From positions 1-53,560 of IMG/VR virus record IMGVR_UViG_3300006754_000025: a DNA stretch of 53,560 nucleotides, one strand, 5' to 3'. Below are positions 37,761-46,576 of the stretch, piece after piece (the first letter of the stretch is position 1; each line of letters starts with the position of its first letter). A program made the position numbers and the translations under genes. The stretch is from a virus. The notes under the pieces were generated by a model, which was not told where the DNA came from, made no database searches, and saw only the letters and a list, made by a program, of their open reading frames with translations.

Positions 37761-40176
37761 TGTTTCCCTCCGACGCTGGCTTCTTATCGATCAGCGTCAG
37801 TTGTTTTTGCTTCAGCTTGATGTCCTGCTTTTTCAACTCGATGTCGAGTTCTTTCAGGTCCACTTCCAACTTCTTTTCTTCCACGTCGTACTGAGCGATT
37901 GCCACGTCAGCCGCTGACTGCATCGCAGCCGACTGAGCATTGACGCCAGCTTCCTCAGTCTTGATGCGAGTCTCTTCCACCTTCGCCATCGCGTCGGCTT
38001 GCTTCAGCGCGGCGTCTTGCTGCTTGGTTTGGGCGTCGGCTTGCTTGACGGCAAGTTCCAGCTGGGCGGACTGGGCCGCCGTTTGTGCTTGGACCTGCGC
38101 TTTCTGCATCTCGATTTGCGCTTTCTGTTGGTCAACGGCTGCCTGCGCCTGCGCCGCCTGTATGTCGACTTGCGACTTCTGGATCGCCAGTTGCCCCTTC
38201 TGCAACTCGGCCTGCGCCTTCGCTTGCTCGGCTTCCGCCTGCTGCTGCATCATTTGCTGCTGCTCTGGCGTCGGCGGCGGCGGCGGTGCCGGCGTACGAG
38301 GACCCATCCGAAGCTCGTCAACGTCCATCTCGATCGCATCGCCCCATTGCTCGACAAACGCGTTGAGCGGGTTCGTGTCCGACGTAGCGTCGGCGTGCTT
38401 GTCCAGCACCGGGAAGAGGGTCGAAACGACCGCGTTGATATTCTCGGTGTCTCGCTCTTTATTAGGCTTGCGCATCGAACCGGCGGTGACTGTAGCGCGC
38501 ATTTCCCGCACGACGACTTCCGGTTCTACGCCAACGACCTTCTCGTCCCAGAGACGAGCGCCCACCGGGCCAACGAGGTCTTGGATGTCTTTTCCCTCGA
38601 CAAACCACCGCGCGACGAACTTCTCCATGTCCGCCGCTAGTTCCATCCACGCTTCGACACGCCTAGCCATATAGTCTGGCCGGACTTGGCTGTTCTTGTT
38701 CTTGATTTTGCTGTCGGTCGCCGAACGACTCTGCGCGCCGCCAGGATTCAAGCCGTACACCAACTCGTTCAAGCCGGTACGTTGCTCAAACAGATGTGTG
38801 ATTCGGTCGATCATTTGGAACGCGTCGGTATTCACGTTCGGCTGGTCGATCCATTGAATGCACTGCTTCAGGTCTTTATTGACTTCGCTGATCTTGATGA
38901 TCGCCAAGTCTTCCGCCGATCGTAGCGGTCCCTCGACTTCCGCAGCCGCCCGCTCCAAGACCGCGATGATGTCACGGCTGCTCGACCACGTTCGCCCAGC
39001 AAGATGGCTGATGAAGATATTGAGGTAAGTCAACTCGCCCAAGCCGGGCGCCATCGGTGCGATTGGGTACGGCGATTTGGGGTTCGGGTAGAAGTCCAAC
39101 ATCGCAAACGGCCATTTGTCATCGCGCCAAAACGGGATCGGCCAACGAAACCGCTTCTCGATCTGATCGTCCGATTCCCTCTCAATCGCGTCGCTTGGCG
39201 CGTTGAGCGGCCAGTCGCAGCCCTCGCAAACAACGACGTAGCAATAGTCGCCGCAAACCTCGTCCAACGTCTCTCGCAAGGACGTGTCAACGCCGGTCAG
39301 TCGTCCGCCGCAACCCATCTTCGACCAGATACGGTAGAAGACGATTAGGTCGTTCGTCACGCCCTGCTTGCGATGAAACGACGCCAGGTCGTCGCCCCTC
39401 TGCTCACCTCGACCGTTGTGGCTTTCGGCAGTCGCTTTGTCCTTCAGCGAATCCTTCGGCAGATTGAATTCGCGTTCGACCTTCCAGTACGGCAAGACCT
39501 CTCGTTTCGCCACCCACCAAGCGTCGTCGAGCGAGGTGCAATCGGGGTCATAAAACAGATTCTCTTGCGAGTCGAAAAAACATCCGGTCAGCGTTCGCTG
39601 CGAACCCGGCATCTTATACTGGCGCGGCCAGACGACCCCTCGCCCTGACACCAACGCCTCGGTGATTGCTGAATGAGAGTTTTCGGCGAGGCCGCCGAAC
39701 GGCTGCTCGTCCGGCGTGTAGTTCAGATAGAGTTCCATCAACTGGGTGCGGATGTCGTCATCCATGTCGCGCTTCAACTGCTCTTGCACAACCTGCTGAA
39801 ACATCGGCGACTCTTCCCCGCCGAACATCTGAGGGTCAGGCTCGAACTGTTTACGCGGGCGGACGGCACGAGCCGGATTCTGGTGGTACATCGTGGGTCC
39901 AAAGATGGACACCAACTCGAATCCCTTTTGCAGCGTGATCTTAAAACGCGGCTTCATCTTGCCGTTGAGGTACTTCGCTTGGAACTTGTCGTCCCACATG
40001 AAGCCCATTTCGCCGCTGAAAAAATGGTGGCACTGGTTCGCAATCGAGTCCCACGGTTTGCGCACAGCTATCGCCTGCTGGATCTTGCCGAGCCAGCCAC
40101 TAACGAGCGGTCGCATTACTTCCGTCTTCTTCGTCGGATCGGGCGACACGCGTGAGGATTCGAGGGCGCTAATCAT
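37744..40176 (-). CDS. Portal protein
   Basis: This 810-residue protein has features of long portals: a helical start, IFGPTMYHQNPARAVRPR near residue 80, GRGVVWPRQY near 180, and a stem/wing part (RTGLNELVYGLNPGGAQSRSATDSKIKNKN, with the Arg/Lys stretch lining the channel). Residues 640-800 are a long Gln/Ala/Lys coiled coil (QAKAQAELQKGQLAIQKSQ) that probably forms the internal crown or barrel. Twelve copies would form the DNA channel. It overlaps the small HTH gene upstream by ATGA and lies next to the terminase, which is normal. Confidence 0.8.
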   Translation of the reverse strand: MISALESSRVSPDPTKKTEVMRPLVSGWLGKIQQAIAVRKPWDSIANQCHHFFSGEMGFMWDDKFQAKYLNGKMKPRFKITLQKGFELVSIFGPTMYHQNPARAVRPRKQFEPDPQMFGGEESPMFQQVVQEQLKRDMDDDIRTQLMELYLNYTPDEQPFGGLAENSHSAITEALVSGRGVVWPRQYKMPGSQRTLTGCFFDSQENLFYDPDCTSLDDAWWVAKREVLPYWKVEREFNLPKDSLKDKATAESHNGRGEQRGDDLASFHRKQGVTNDLIVFYRIWSKMGCGGRLTGVDTSLRETLDEVCGDYCYVVVCEGCDWPLNAPSDAIERESDDQIEKRFRWPIPFWRDDKWPFAMLDFYPNPKSPYPIAPMAPGLGELTYLNIFISHLAGRTWSSSRDIIAVLERAAAEVEGPLRSAEDLAIIKISEVNKDLKQCIQWIDQPNVNTDAFQMIDRITHLFEQRTGLNELVYGLNPGGAQSRSATDSKIKNKNSQVRPDYMARRVEAWMELAADMEKFVARWFVEGKDIQDLVGPVGARLWDEKVVGVEPEVVVREMRATVTAGSMRKPNKERDTENINAVVSTLFPVLDKHADATSDTNPLNAFVEQWGDAIEMDVDELRMGPRTPAPPPPPTPEQQQMMQQQAEAEQAKAQAELQKGQLAIQKSQVDIQAAQAQAAVDQQKAQIEMQKAQVQAQTAAQSAQLELAVKQADAQTKQQDAALKQADAMAKVEETRIKTEEAGVNAQSAAMQSAADVAIAQYDVEEKKLEVDLKELDIELKKQDIKLKQKQLTLIDKKPASEGNNDDSN

Positions 40177-40679
40177 TCAGTCGATCCTGCGGTTACGCGT
40201 TGGGTCGTTCGGCTCTTAATCACGCTACTAACCGTCATGGCGTTCCACTTGCCGCCGACTTCTTTCGCAATCTCTTTATTGGACTTGCCGGCTGCGTTCA
40301 GTCGCATAATCTGCACACGCTCTTGCTCGCCCGTCTCCGCTTCAGCGACGTGGGCCTGCGCTTGACGCGATTTCGCGATACGTTCCGCGTCCTTGAGTTG
40401 CTGGCGCTGAATCGATTCACTGAGCGTTTCCCAGAGTCCGTACTGGGCGGCGACTGGGTCTTGGACATCCGTTAGCACATGGTTGACGTTGCGTCGCAGA
40501 ACGAACTGCATCGCGTGCTTGGGAAGCGTCGCCAAGTGGCAGCGATTGAGATAATCGATGTCGGTGACGACCGCTGCGATCGGCGTCGCTCGCGTGTCGC
40601 CCTTCTCGTAAAACACGACCTGACAACCGATGACCGTTGTCTCGCCACTGTCGAAGCCTTCTCGCTGTTTGCTACTCAT
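40173..40679 (-). CDS. Small HTH protein, candidate small terminase or packaging regulator
   Basis: This 168-residue protein starts at the ATG at 40679, which overlaps the terminase stop (ATGA); the longer frame to 40757 would run into the terminase gene. Residues 1-70 are beta-rich (TVIGCQVVFYEKGDTRATPI), residues 80-125 helical, and the end has an HTH (IMRLNAAGKSNKEIAKEVG, then WNAMTVSSVI). Its place between the large terminase and the portal fits a DNA-recognition subunit. In most phages the small terminase lies before the large one, so this order is unusual. Confidence 0.45.
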   Translation of the reverse strand: MSSKQREGFDSGETTVIGCQVVFYEKGDTRATPIAAVVTDIDYLNRCHLATLPKHAMQFVLRRNVNHVLTDVQDPVAAQYGLWETLSESIQRQQLKDAERIAKSRQAQAHVAEAETGEQERVQIMRLNAAGKSNKEIAKEVGGKWNAMTVSSVIKSRTTQRVTAGSTE

Positions 40680-42427
40680 CGTTGGGAAACCTCGTTTGTT
40701 GTTGCGCCGGGTCCACACGTCACTGACATGCGATCCTGCTTCGGCGCTGGGGACCACTGACTACGGAAATACTCAAGCGCCGGACTGGCCGGCATAGCGT
40801 TGATTGGCGGCGGCGCGTACTGGAAGTCGCCAGCACACCAGTAGCGGATGCAGTCACAAAGAGGATCGATCTGCCGGCCTGCCGGCTTCTCGCCTGTGAC
40901 GCCGGACGAGGGATGTTCCTCTTTGCGGTACATCGCCATCTGTTTGATAAACGCCGGGCAGTTGCCGGTAACCAGGCGCAGCTTGGGGCGACCGTTCCGG
41001 CGGATGTATAGTGCTTCGCGGACGGCTTCGATTCCGCCCATCAAGTCATCGCTACCCATGCGGAATGTGCCGCCAGTCGAGACGCATCGCAGACTTAGAA
41101 GATTGAACGCGTCTTCGTAATGCTCGCGAACCGTTTTACTGAAGCCCATCGGCGTCGTTCGGCCAGCGTGCGAGTCCATCACGAAGTAATGGAACGACTG
41201 ACTCTTCGCCTTGTGCAAAACGTGCTTCGCCAGCGTGTGGGCGTCGCAGCTGGGGATATAGACTTCGTCGTAAATGACGTGAACATCGCCACCGCATACC
41301 TCGGCAACGTCAGGCGGGGCGATCGCGGTCAGCAGGACGCCAGGGTGCGAGTGACCAGGGTCGAGGATCAAACCGCGACACCAATTCGTCGGCGGCATCC
41401 CGCCGTTCTTCGCGAGGATCTTATCTGCCGCGTCGTAGTCGCCTTCGCTGGCCGGCGGCGTACGGTGAACGAATTCGCTGAAGTTCGGGTAGACACGAGA
41501 CGCGCCGAAGACGAACTCGCCGTCATCACGCGACTTGATTTCCTCTGCGCTCCAGCCCTCTCGCCGCTTCCGTTTCTCGTCTTCCTTGATGAACGGGTTG
41601 TCGCTGAATCGCAAGACGACTTCTTCAACGTCCGGCTTCTTCCGGTCCTGTTGATCTTTCGCCCGTTTGCTCAAATCGACGACGACGTGCGAGCCGTGGC
41701 CAGGCCAAACCGACCAGACGATGCGTCCCTCATGGTCAGAGATACGCGCTTGCCACTCCGCGTAGTGACCAGGAAATTTGATTTTCTCATCGATCCAGAT
41801 GTAGTCGACCGGGTCGCCCATCTTCGGGTCAGCCACCGACGTGAACGCGTAGATGGTCGTGCCGTTCGTTAACTCGCATTTGGTGAACAGGCGGTTGGCT
41901 TTGTCTTTCCAACCCCAGCCTTTGGGGTTAATCAGCCTTTTGGGAATCGCCGGCGGCGAGGGGCGGCGATCGGCTTGACGGTCCTGATCCGTTTCAGGGT
42001 CATACGCTCGCCACTTGTCCGTCTCAAGGTCTTTGACCATGTCGAACAAGCCGCGTTGAAACAGCAATCGATGCAGCGTCTGGCCGATGTGCTTTTCGCC
42101 AAGCCCGATCGTCCACATCGTCATCGGGCGGTTCTGCTCGTGCGCAAAAGCGTGCGGCCCATAGATCGGAAGACTATTGCCGTCACTGTCATAGATCGGA
42201 ATCCCAGTACACGCCGACGCGAACAACATCGCAGCGCACACCGACTTGCCCGATCGGTTGCCGCCTCGCAACAGCAATTCCGACGCGCCCGAATAGAAGA
42301 CCTTCAGTTGGTTGGGCTTGGGACGAAATATATTCAACGCCTCTTTCTCCAACCGCGATCGATGCGCGGCGAGTTTTAAGAGTCGCTGTTGATTGCTAGG
42401 CGTAATGCTACGCTGCGTCTTCGTCAT
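40676..42427 (-). CDS. Large terminase subunit
   Basis: The protein has 583 residues. Walker A GGNRSGKS (55-62) lies in LLLRGGNRSGKSVCAAMLFA; Walker B DYIWIDE lies near 207-213; a nuclease Asp sits in RGLILDPGHSHPGVLL near 350; further nuclease acids are in FHYFVMDSHAGRTTPMG and the C-terminal DPLCDCIRYW. It would pump DNA into the capsid and cut it. It overlaps the zinc-binding gene upstream by 20 bases and the HTH gene downstream by ATGA. It is a clear phage marker. Confidence 0.9.
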   Translation of the reverse strand: MTKTQRSITPSNQQRLLKLAAHRSRLEKEALNIFRPKPNQLKVFYSGASELLLRGGNRSGKSVCAAMLFASACTGIPIYDSDGNSLPIYGPHAFAHEQNRPMTMWTIGLGEKHIGQTLHRLLFQRGLFDMVKDLETDKWRAYDPETDQDRQADRRPSPPAIPKRLINPKGWGWKDKANRLFTKCELTNGTTIYAFTSVADPKMGDPVDYIWIDEKIKFPGHYAEWQARISDHEGRIVWSVWPGHGSHVVVDLSKRAKDQQDRKKPDVEEVVLRFSDNPFIKEDEKRKRREGWSAEEIKSRDDGEFVFGASRVYPNFSEFVHRTPPASEGDYDAADKILAKNGGMPPTNWCRGLILDPGHSHPGVLLTAIAPPDVAEVCGGDVHVIYDEVYIPSCDAHTLAKHVLHKAKSQSFHYFVMDSHAGRTTPMGFSKTVREHYEDAFNLLSLRCVSTGGTFRMGSDDLMGGIEAVREALYIRRNGRPKLRLVTGNCPAFIKQMAMYRKEEHPSSGVTGEKPAGRQIDPLCDCIRYWCAGDFQYAPPPINAMPASPALEYFRSQWSPAPKQDRMSVTCGPGATTNEVSQR

Positions 42428-42935
42428 TTTCGTCCGCCAATAAACGCAATCCCATTTGGGACGCCATGCGCTCCACTTCGGCGCTTACGTCTTCCAACTC
42501 CATCGCGTCGATGTCTGTATTGGCGGGGCGATGTTCAGCTGCTTTCATGTGCAGCCGGACCAAGTCACGGAAGTAGTCAAGCACCAGCCGCGAACCAGGG
42601 TTCCTTGACATGGCGGTGTCGACTTGGTGTTTCCACTCAAGGCAGAAACCCTCAAGCCCGCCATGCATCGACATCATGCGATCGCACACCTGGACGACTT
42701 CGGCGTATTTGTCGCCAGCTTGCAAAAGGATGCTGCTGGTCTGCTTCATCAACTCGCGCTTCTCGCGGCTGATGGTCGGGTCTACTTCCGGCTTTCCCTC
42801 TTTCGCCATCTGGGCGTCGAGGCGGCATTGTCGACACAGGTTGTAATGCTGACCGTCCACGCTCTTACGAATCGGGCGCTTGCAATCAGAATTGCGACAC
42901 TTGTGTTTTTTGTCGTTGCCGTTGTTTTCAGTCAT
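42408..42935 (-). CDS. Zinc-binding protein upstream of the terminase
   Basis: A 175-residue protein with an N-terminal Cys4 cluster CRNSDCKRPIRK ... YNLCRQCRLD (C-x(4)-C-x(14)-CxxC), followed by helices (RELMKQTSSILLQAGDKYAEVVQV) and an acidic end (ADENDEDAA). It overlaps the terminase by 20 bases. A DNA-binding or packaging-complex role, possibly replacing the small terminase, is plausible. Its start lies only 9 bases past the T-run of a strong terminator. Confidence 0.5.
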   Translation of the reverse strand: MTENNGNDKKHKCRNSDCKRPIRKSVDGQHYNLCRQCRLDAQMAKEGKPEVDPTISREKRELMKQTSSILLQAGDKYAEVVQVCDRMMSMHGGLEGFCLEWKHQVDTAMSRNPGSRLVLDYFRDLVRLHMKAAEHRPANTDIDAMELEDVSAEVERMASQMGLRLLADENDEDAA

Positions 42936-42944
42936 CGCCTTACC

Positions 42945-42983
42945 AAAAAAGCCGCGACTCGGTTTACTACGCCGAATCGCGGC
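42945..42983 (-). terminator. Rho-independent terminator between capsid and packaging genes
   Basis: On the minus strand GCCGCGATTCGG (42972-42983) and CCGAGTCGCGGC (42951-42962) form a 12-base stem (one mismatch) with a 9-base loop, followed by TTTTTT (42945-42950). It splits the virion operon after the capsid and decoration genes and before the packaging genes. Confidence 0.9.
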
Positions 42984-42985
42984 TC

Positions 42986-43007
42986 CCTACTCTGGAACTG
43001 ACGCTCC
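42986..43007 (+). repeat. CCTACTCT-n-GACGCTCC element, copy 3 (plus strand)
   Basis: The 22-base stretch has CCTACTCT, 6 bases, GACGCTCC. Its 3' part also forms a small hairpin CTGGA-actgacgc-TCCAG. It lies between the end of the decoration gene (43024) and the terminator, and has no -10 at the usual distance. Confidence 0.5.
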
Positions 43008-43023
43008 AGTGATTCAGCTTTTG

Positions 43024-43536
43024 TTAGGAATACAACAGGTTCAGCCACACCCGCCCGGTCGTGCTGGCGATCCCCGCCATAGCGCGGCCAACATCGTTGT
43101 CCGTTGGAGGGGATGAGGCGTTGTCGATCTTGCCGCCGGCAGCGCAAGCGACAATCGTGTCAGCCGTAACCGTTCCGAGCGCGTGCGCAGTACACGGACC
43201 CTCTTGAACGATCCAGAACCAGCTACCGACGGGCACGCCGCCTGAGCCGATGTATTCATCCACTAGCCCAGCCGGCTGATCGGTCGCAGCTGCATAGTCG
43301 TCGACTACTTTGCCGAACGAACCAGCCTCATAAGTGACGAGCAAAGACGCGGTAAGCGTCGTCGCATCGTTGTTTTGAACCAACCGACATTTGACGAGCG
43401 AGTTGCTATTGCGAGGCTTCACGCCTTGCTGCGACCAGTCAACGTCGGGGAACCACTTGACCAAGCCTTCCGCATCCGACGGAATACTCGTCCAAGACTT
43501 ACCTCGGGGCATTGAACCCATTCCAGCACCAGCCAT
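43024..43536 (-). CDS. Head decoration-like protein
   Basis: A 170-residue protein with a disordered start (GAGMGSMPRGKSWTSIPSDAE), then beta-rich sequence (LVKCRLVQNNDATTLTASLL; GGVPVGSWFWIVQEGPCTAHALG; TVTADTIVACAAGGKID). The GSWFWIVQEGPC.A segment resembles capsid-associated DUF2190-type proteins. It sits right after the capsid genes and before the terminator, so it is probably made in large amounts with the capsid. Confidence 0.55.
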   Translation of the reverse strand: MAGAGMGSMPRGKSWTSIPSDAEGLVKWFPDVDWSQQGVKPRNSNSLVKCRLVQNNDATTLTASLLVTYEAGSFGKVVDDYAAATDQPAGLVDEYIGSGGVPVGSWFWIVQEGPCTAHALGTVTADTIVACAAGGKIDNASSPPTDNDVGRAMAGIASTTGRVWLNLLYS

Positions 43537-43619
43537 CAGATCACCTCTCTCTCAAAAAGTTCCGCCTGCGTGCTGTCGGGGTTCACCCTGTTCACTCACA
43601 CGCAGCCGCTTGTTCCGCT

Positions 43620-44060
43620 TTACGCGAAGGTGATGGCGTCCGATGCGACCAACTTCCCATTGGGAAGAACGACGATCAGATACCATGTGTCGATGCTCGA
43701 CTCTTCAACATTGATGTCGAAGTCGCCGTCAGATTCACTCGTGACAAACCCGGCTTTGTCAGCCGTCGTTTCTTCCAGCACGCCGTCGGTGCCGATCGAG
43801 ATTCCAGAGTCCGGCGCCGTACTAGCGATCGAATCGCCGTTCGCGTCGTCGGACAGATAAACCCGCACGCACGAACGAACTGTCATGTCGAGGCCGCCGG
43901 CGTCCAGCAGCTGCACCGCCACGTTGATGACATCTGTCGCTTCAGTGCCAACCGTGATGGTTGCGCCATCCACGCCAAACTTGCCAACGACATCCGCAGC
44001 GGCGGCGTTGCTCCCAAGCGCCGTCGTCAAGGCCGGCACTGTTCCTGATTTCAAAGCCAT
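43620..44060 (-). CDS. Capsid decoration/Ig-like protein
   Basis: The protein has 146 residues; the ATG at 44060 has GGAG 8 bases upstream, and the codon before it is TTG. It is acidic and beta-rich (GATITVGTEATDVINVAVQLL; RSCVRVYLSDDANGDSI; IDTWYLIVVLPNGKLVASDAI). The pattern fits a one-domain Ig-like decoration protein that binds the outside of the head. Position, between the major capsid gene and a second decoration-like gene, supports this. Confidence 0.6.
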   Translation of the reverse strand: MALKSGTVPALTTALGSNAAAADVVGKFGVDGATITVGTEATDVINVAVQLLDAGGLDMTVRSCVRVYLSDDANGDSIASTAPDSGISIGTDGVLEETTADKAGFVTSESDGDFDINVEESSIDTWYLIVVLPNGKLVASDAITFA

Positions 44061-44077
44061 CAAATCGCTCCTTCGGC

Positions 44078-45175
44078 TTAGGCCAAGTCTTTGATCAGCG
44101 CGAAGTATTTCGGCTGATACCGTGCGTTGCCGAAGAAGCCGGCTTTGAAGAGGTACGCATCCGACTTGATGTCGTAGTACGGTCCTCGTGTGCCGAACAA
44201 AACGTCATCCCAGGACGCGAGTTCCATCTGATGGACGTTGATCGCGTAGACTTCCGTCGCCGGCACGTCAAATTCGTACTTGACCATCACGCCGTCTTGA
44301 TTGAGCGTGTCGGGGAAGCCGAGGTCGCGGGCTTCGGGGTGAGGGATAATGTTCCGAAACTTCGCTTCGTGATAGTCTTGGAAGCCGTTGAACTTGTTGT
44401 TGCCCATCATGTAACAAGTTGGCCGACCATCTTTGCCGCCGTTCTTCGTGAGCCAGGTCGTGGTTCGACGAAGGATCTTGCCGCAATTGTCTTCCCAGTT
44501 GGTCGTCGCACCCCAAGCGGTGGACGAACTGTTGACGATGATCGGCGACAGGTAGTCGTAATCACTGTCGCCTTTGCCGTCCGGCCAGTCGGTGTTGATC
44601 GTCGAGTTGGGCTTCGTGCCAAGGTCGGTCGACCATTGGCCCGACTCCGACGCGAGCGCCGTCGATCGAGTGCCATACGTGTCGCTAGGAACAGCGACAA
44701 TATCGCCAGCGGCGACGGTTCCGTAGCCAAGGAACGACTGCAGACCGTGAAGCCGGTTGCCGTTTCCAGTGGCGTAGCCGTCGATGTAAAGCTCACCGTG
44801 GAAGTGGTCGTCCAACGACTTCTTCAGGTTGGGCATAATCCGCTTGTAGCGATTGATGATCGCCACGTTGCCCTTGTTCATCAGCGTGTTCTTAAAGTCC
44901 ATCTTGTCCGTGGCGACATAGCCGCGAACATCGACGTTAAGCTGCCGATAGAGGTCGTGTTCGTCGAACGAATACTCGCCACTGGCGCCATGCGATTGCA
45001 CGGGCGGTTGCGAAAATTCGACGTTCCAATAACAGGACTCCCCGTTTTCGTTGAACGAAATTCGTCCAGCTTCGGACAGCAGTCGTAGGAAGAGTCGCCG
45101 CCGTACCGTCAGGTCGGCAGCGCCTGCGAAATACTTTCGCGCAGTCGTGTTAACGACCGTGAGGGCTTCAGCCAT
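44078..45175 (-). CDS. Major capsid protein
   Basis: The protein has 365 residues and lies directly after the scaffold-like gene. Features include a helical start (TARKYFAGAADLTVRRRLFLRLL), the central GEYSFDEHDLYRQLNVDVRGYVATDKMDFKNTLM and RYKRIMPNLKKSLDDHFHGELYIDG segments, and TCYMMGNNKFNGFQDYHEAKF. I associate this design with an HK97-fold capsid family lacking a fused protease. No cleavage site is evident. GGAG precedes the ATG. Confidence 0.75.
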   Translation of the reverse strand: MAEALTVVNTTARKYFAGAADLTVRRRLFLRLLSEAGRISFNENGESCYWNVEFSQPPVQSHGASGEYSFDEHDLYRQLNVDVRGYVATDKMDFKNTLMNKGNVAIINRYKRIMPNLKKSLDDHFHGELYIDGYATGNGNRLHGLQSFLGYGTVAAGDIVAVPSDTYGTRSTALASESGQWSTDLGTKPNSTINTDWPDGKGDSDYDYLSPIIVNSSSTAWGATTNWEDNCGKILRRTTTWLTKNGGKDGRPTCYMMGNNKFNGFQDYHEAKFRNIIPHPEARDLGFPDTLNQDGVMVKYEFDVPATEVYAINVHQMELASWDDVLFGTRGPYYDIKSDAYLFKAGFFGNARYQPKYFALIKDLA

Positions 45176-45189
45176 CTCTTAGACTCCGT

Positions 45190-46434
45190 TTAGATGATGC
45201 CTTGTTTCTTCGATTCCTCGTCAACCATTTCCGCGAAGTCCATGTCCTCCGCTGCACGCTCAGCAGCAGCTGCGACACGCCGATTAGTTGGCGGCGTATC
45301 TGGCTGGCCGTTGATGCGGTTCTTCTCTTTCGCGAAGCCCTCTTTCAATCGCTCATTGCGATGTTTCGGAAGCTCCGGCGAAGTTGGCGCGGTTGGTTGA
45401 GGGGTTTCCTCGCCGCTCGTTGCTGTTTCAGATGGCGATGGAGCGGCGGGGCGCCAATGCTCCATCGCGTAGTCGTTGAGCGCGTTGTCGTCGGCTTCAA
45501 TGTTGTATTTCTCGAAGAAGGCGCGTCCCTGTTCACGGACGGCTAAGAATTGCTGGCCTTCTTCGGACACCTTTGCTGCGCCATCGCCCTGCAGCTGGTA
45601 ACCGCCGTCCGCATCCAAGGCGAACAGCTGCTCACGGTAATGGTGCAAAAAGCCGTTGTACTGCTGGTCGGATTCGCTGAGTTGCTGTTGCTGTCCGAAG
45701 TAGTCTTTGATTTGCGATTGGACTCGCTCATCGAAGTCACCTACTTGTTGTTCAACCAGGCGTTGCGTGGCTTGCTCGACCAGGGTTGGGAATTCGCGAA
45801 CCAGCTTGCGGGCGTGGTCGGCTTCCCAGCGTCGTGCCGTCGTAATCTTGTCGGCGATGGATTGGTCAACCCAGTCCCTCGCGGCGACGAAACGACCCGC
45901 TTCGGCGTCGTACTCGATGTCGCCTCTCGCGACGAGGGCTTCCCACTCGTCGCTAACTTCCGGCGGCGTCCAGTCCGCGAACGGTCCAGGCGTCTCTTCC
46001 TCTGGTTCTGGCTCTGGCTCAGGCGGGGCTTGGCGTTGCTCTTGCCACTCTTGGTAGGCCGGATCGCGAAGCCGTTCAGCGGCGTCCATTCCATCGAGTG
46101 CTTGCCGTTCAAGCTGGGCGACGAAGTCGGCGTCTGTCTCGTAGCCTTCTAGGTCGATCCCCCGTGATCGGTACGCGTCGAGGATTGGCGTGCTAACTGT
46201 CTCAGTTGGCTCGACCGCTGTCTCAGGCTCAGGCTCGGACGGCGTCGTGGGCGCAATCGACTCGGGTGACGGTAGCAAAGCGCTTGAGGGGTCGGCGGTT
46301 TTGTCGTCGCCGCCCTGCAGCTTGGCAGCAGCTTCAGTGAAGACATCAAGCGGAGTTCCACCATTGACGGGGGCGCCCAGCGTCTCTGGGGCACCTTCGT
46401 TCATGTCATCTGTGAAGTCGTGTTGCTTTGCCAT
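45190..46434 (-). CDS. Scaffolding-like protein, first gene of the virion operon
   Basis: This 414-residue, acidic, Pro/Glu/Gln-rich protein is predicted to be mostly disordered at the start (PSPESIAPTTPSEPEPETAV) and helical or coiled coil in the middle (KLVREFPTLVEQATQRLVEQ; DFDERVQSQIKDYFGQQQQL). The C-terminus is basic then acidic, like scaffold proteins whose C-terminus binds the capsid protein. It lies directly upstream of the major capsid gene, and no separate protease is seen. It could also be partly a head-maturation protein. Confidence 0.65.
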   Translation of the reverse strand: MAKQHDFTDDMNEGAPETLGAPVNGGTPLDVFTEAAAKLQGGDDKTADPSSALLPSPESIAPTTPSEPEPETAVEPTETVSTPILDAYRSRGIDLEGYETDADFVAQLERQALDGMDAAERLRDPAYQEWQEQRQAPPEPEPEPEEETPGPFADWTPPEVSDEWEALVARGDIEYDAEAGRFVAARDWVDQSIADKITTARRWEADHARKLVREFPTLVEQATQRLVEQQVGDFDERVQSQIKDYFGQQQQLSESDQQYNGFLHHYREQLFALDADGGYQLQGDGAAKVSEEGQQFLAVREQGRAFFEKYNIEADDNALNDYAMEHWRPAAPSPSETATSGEETPQPTAPTSPELPKHRNERLKEGFAKEKNRINGQPDTPPTNRRVAAAAERAAEDMDFAEMVDEESKKQGII

Positions 46435-46511
46435 CTCGTCTCCCGGCTGCTCGTTGCTGGATGCAACTCGTAACCGAGGGACCGCGCAAACTTAAAACAC
46501 CTCAGCAGCGG

Positions 46512-46541
46512 TTGGCCGTAGACAGGGGGACACGGTAGAAT
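46512..46541 (+). promoter_or_regulatory. Putative promoter for the DUF1580-type gene
   Basis: TTGGCC (46512-46517), 18 bases, TAGAAT (46536-46541), about 30 bases before the first ribosome site. It lies in the divergent gap with the virion operon, for which I could not find a convincing minus-strand promoter. Confidence 0.5.
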
Positions 46542-46576
46542 AAAAGCAGACCCGGTAATTCATGGAGAGAAAATCG

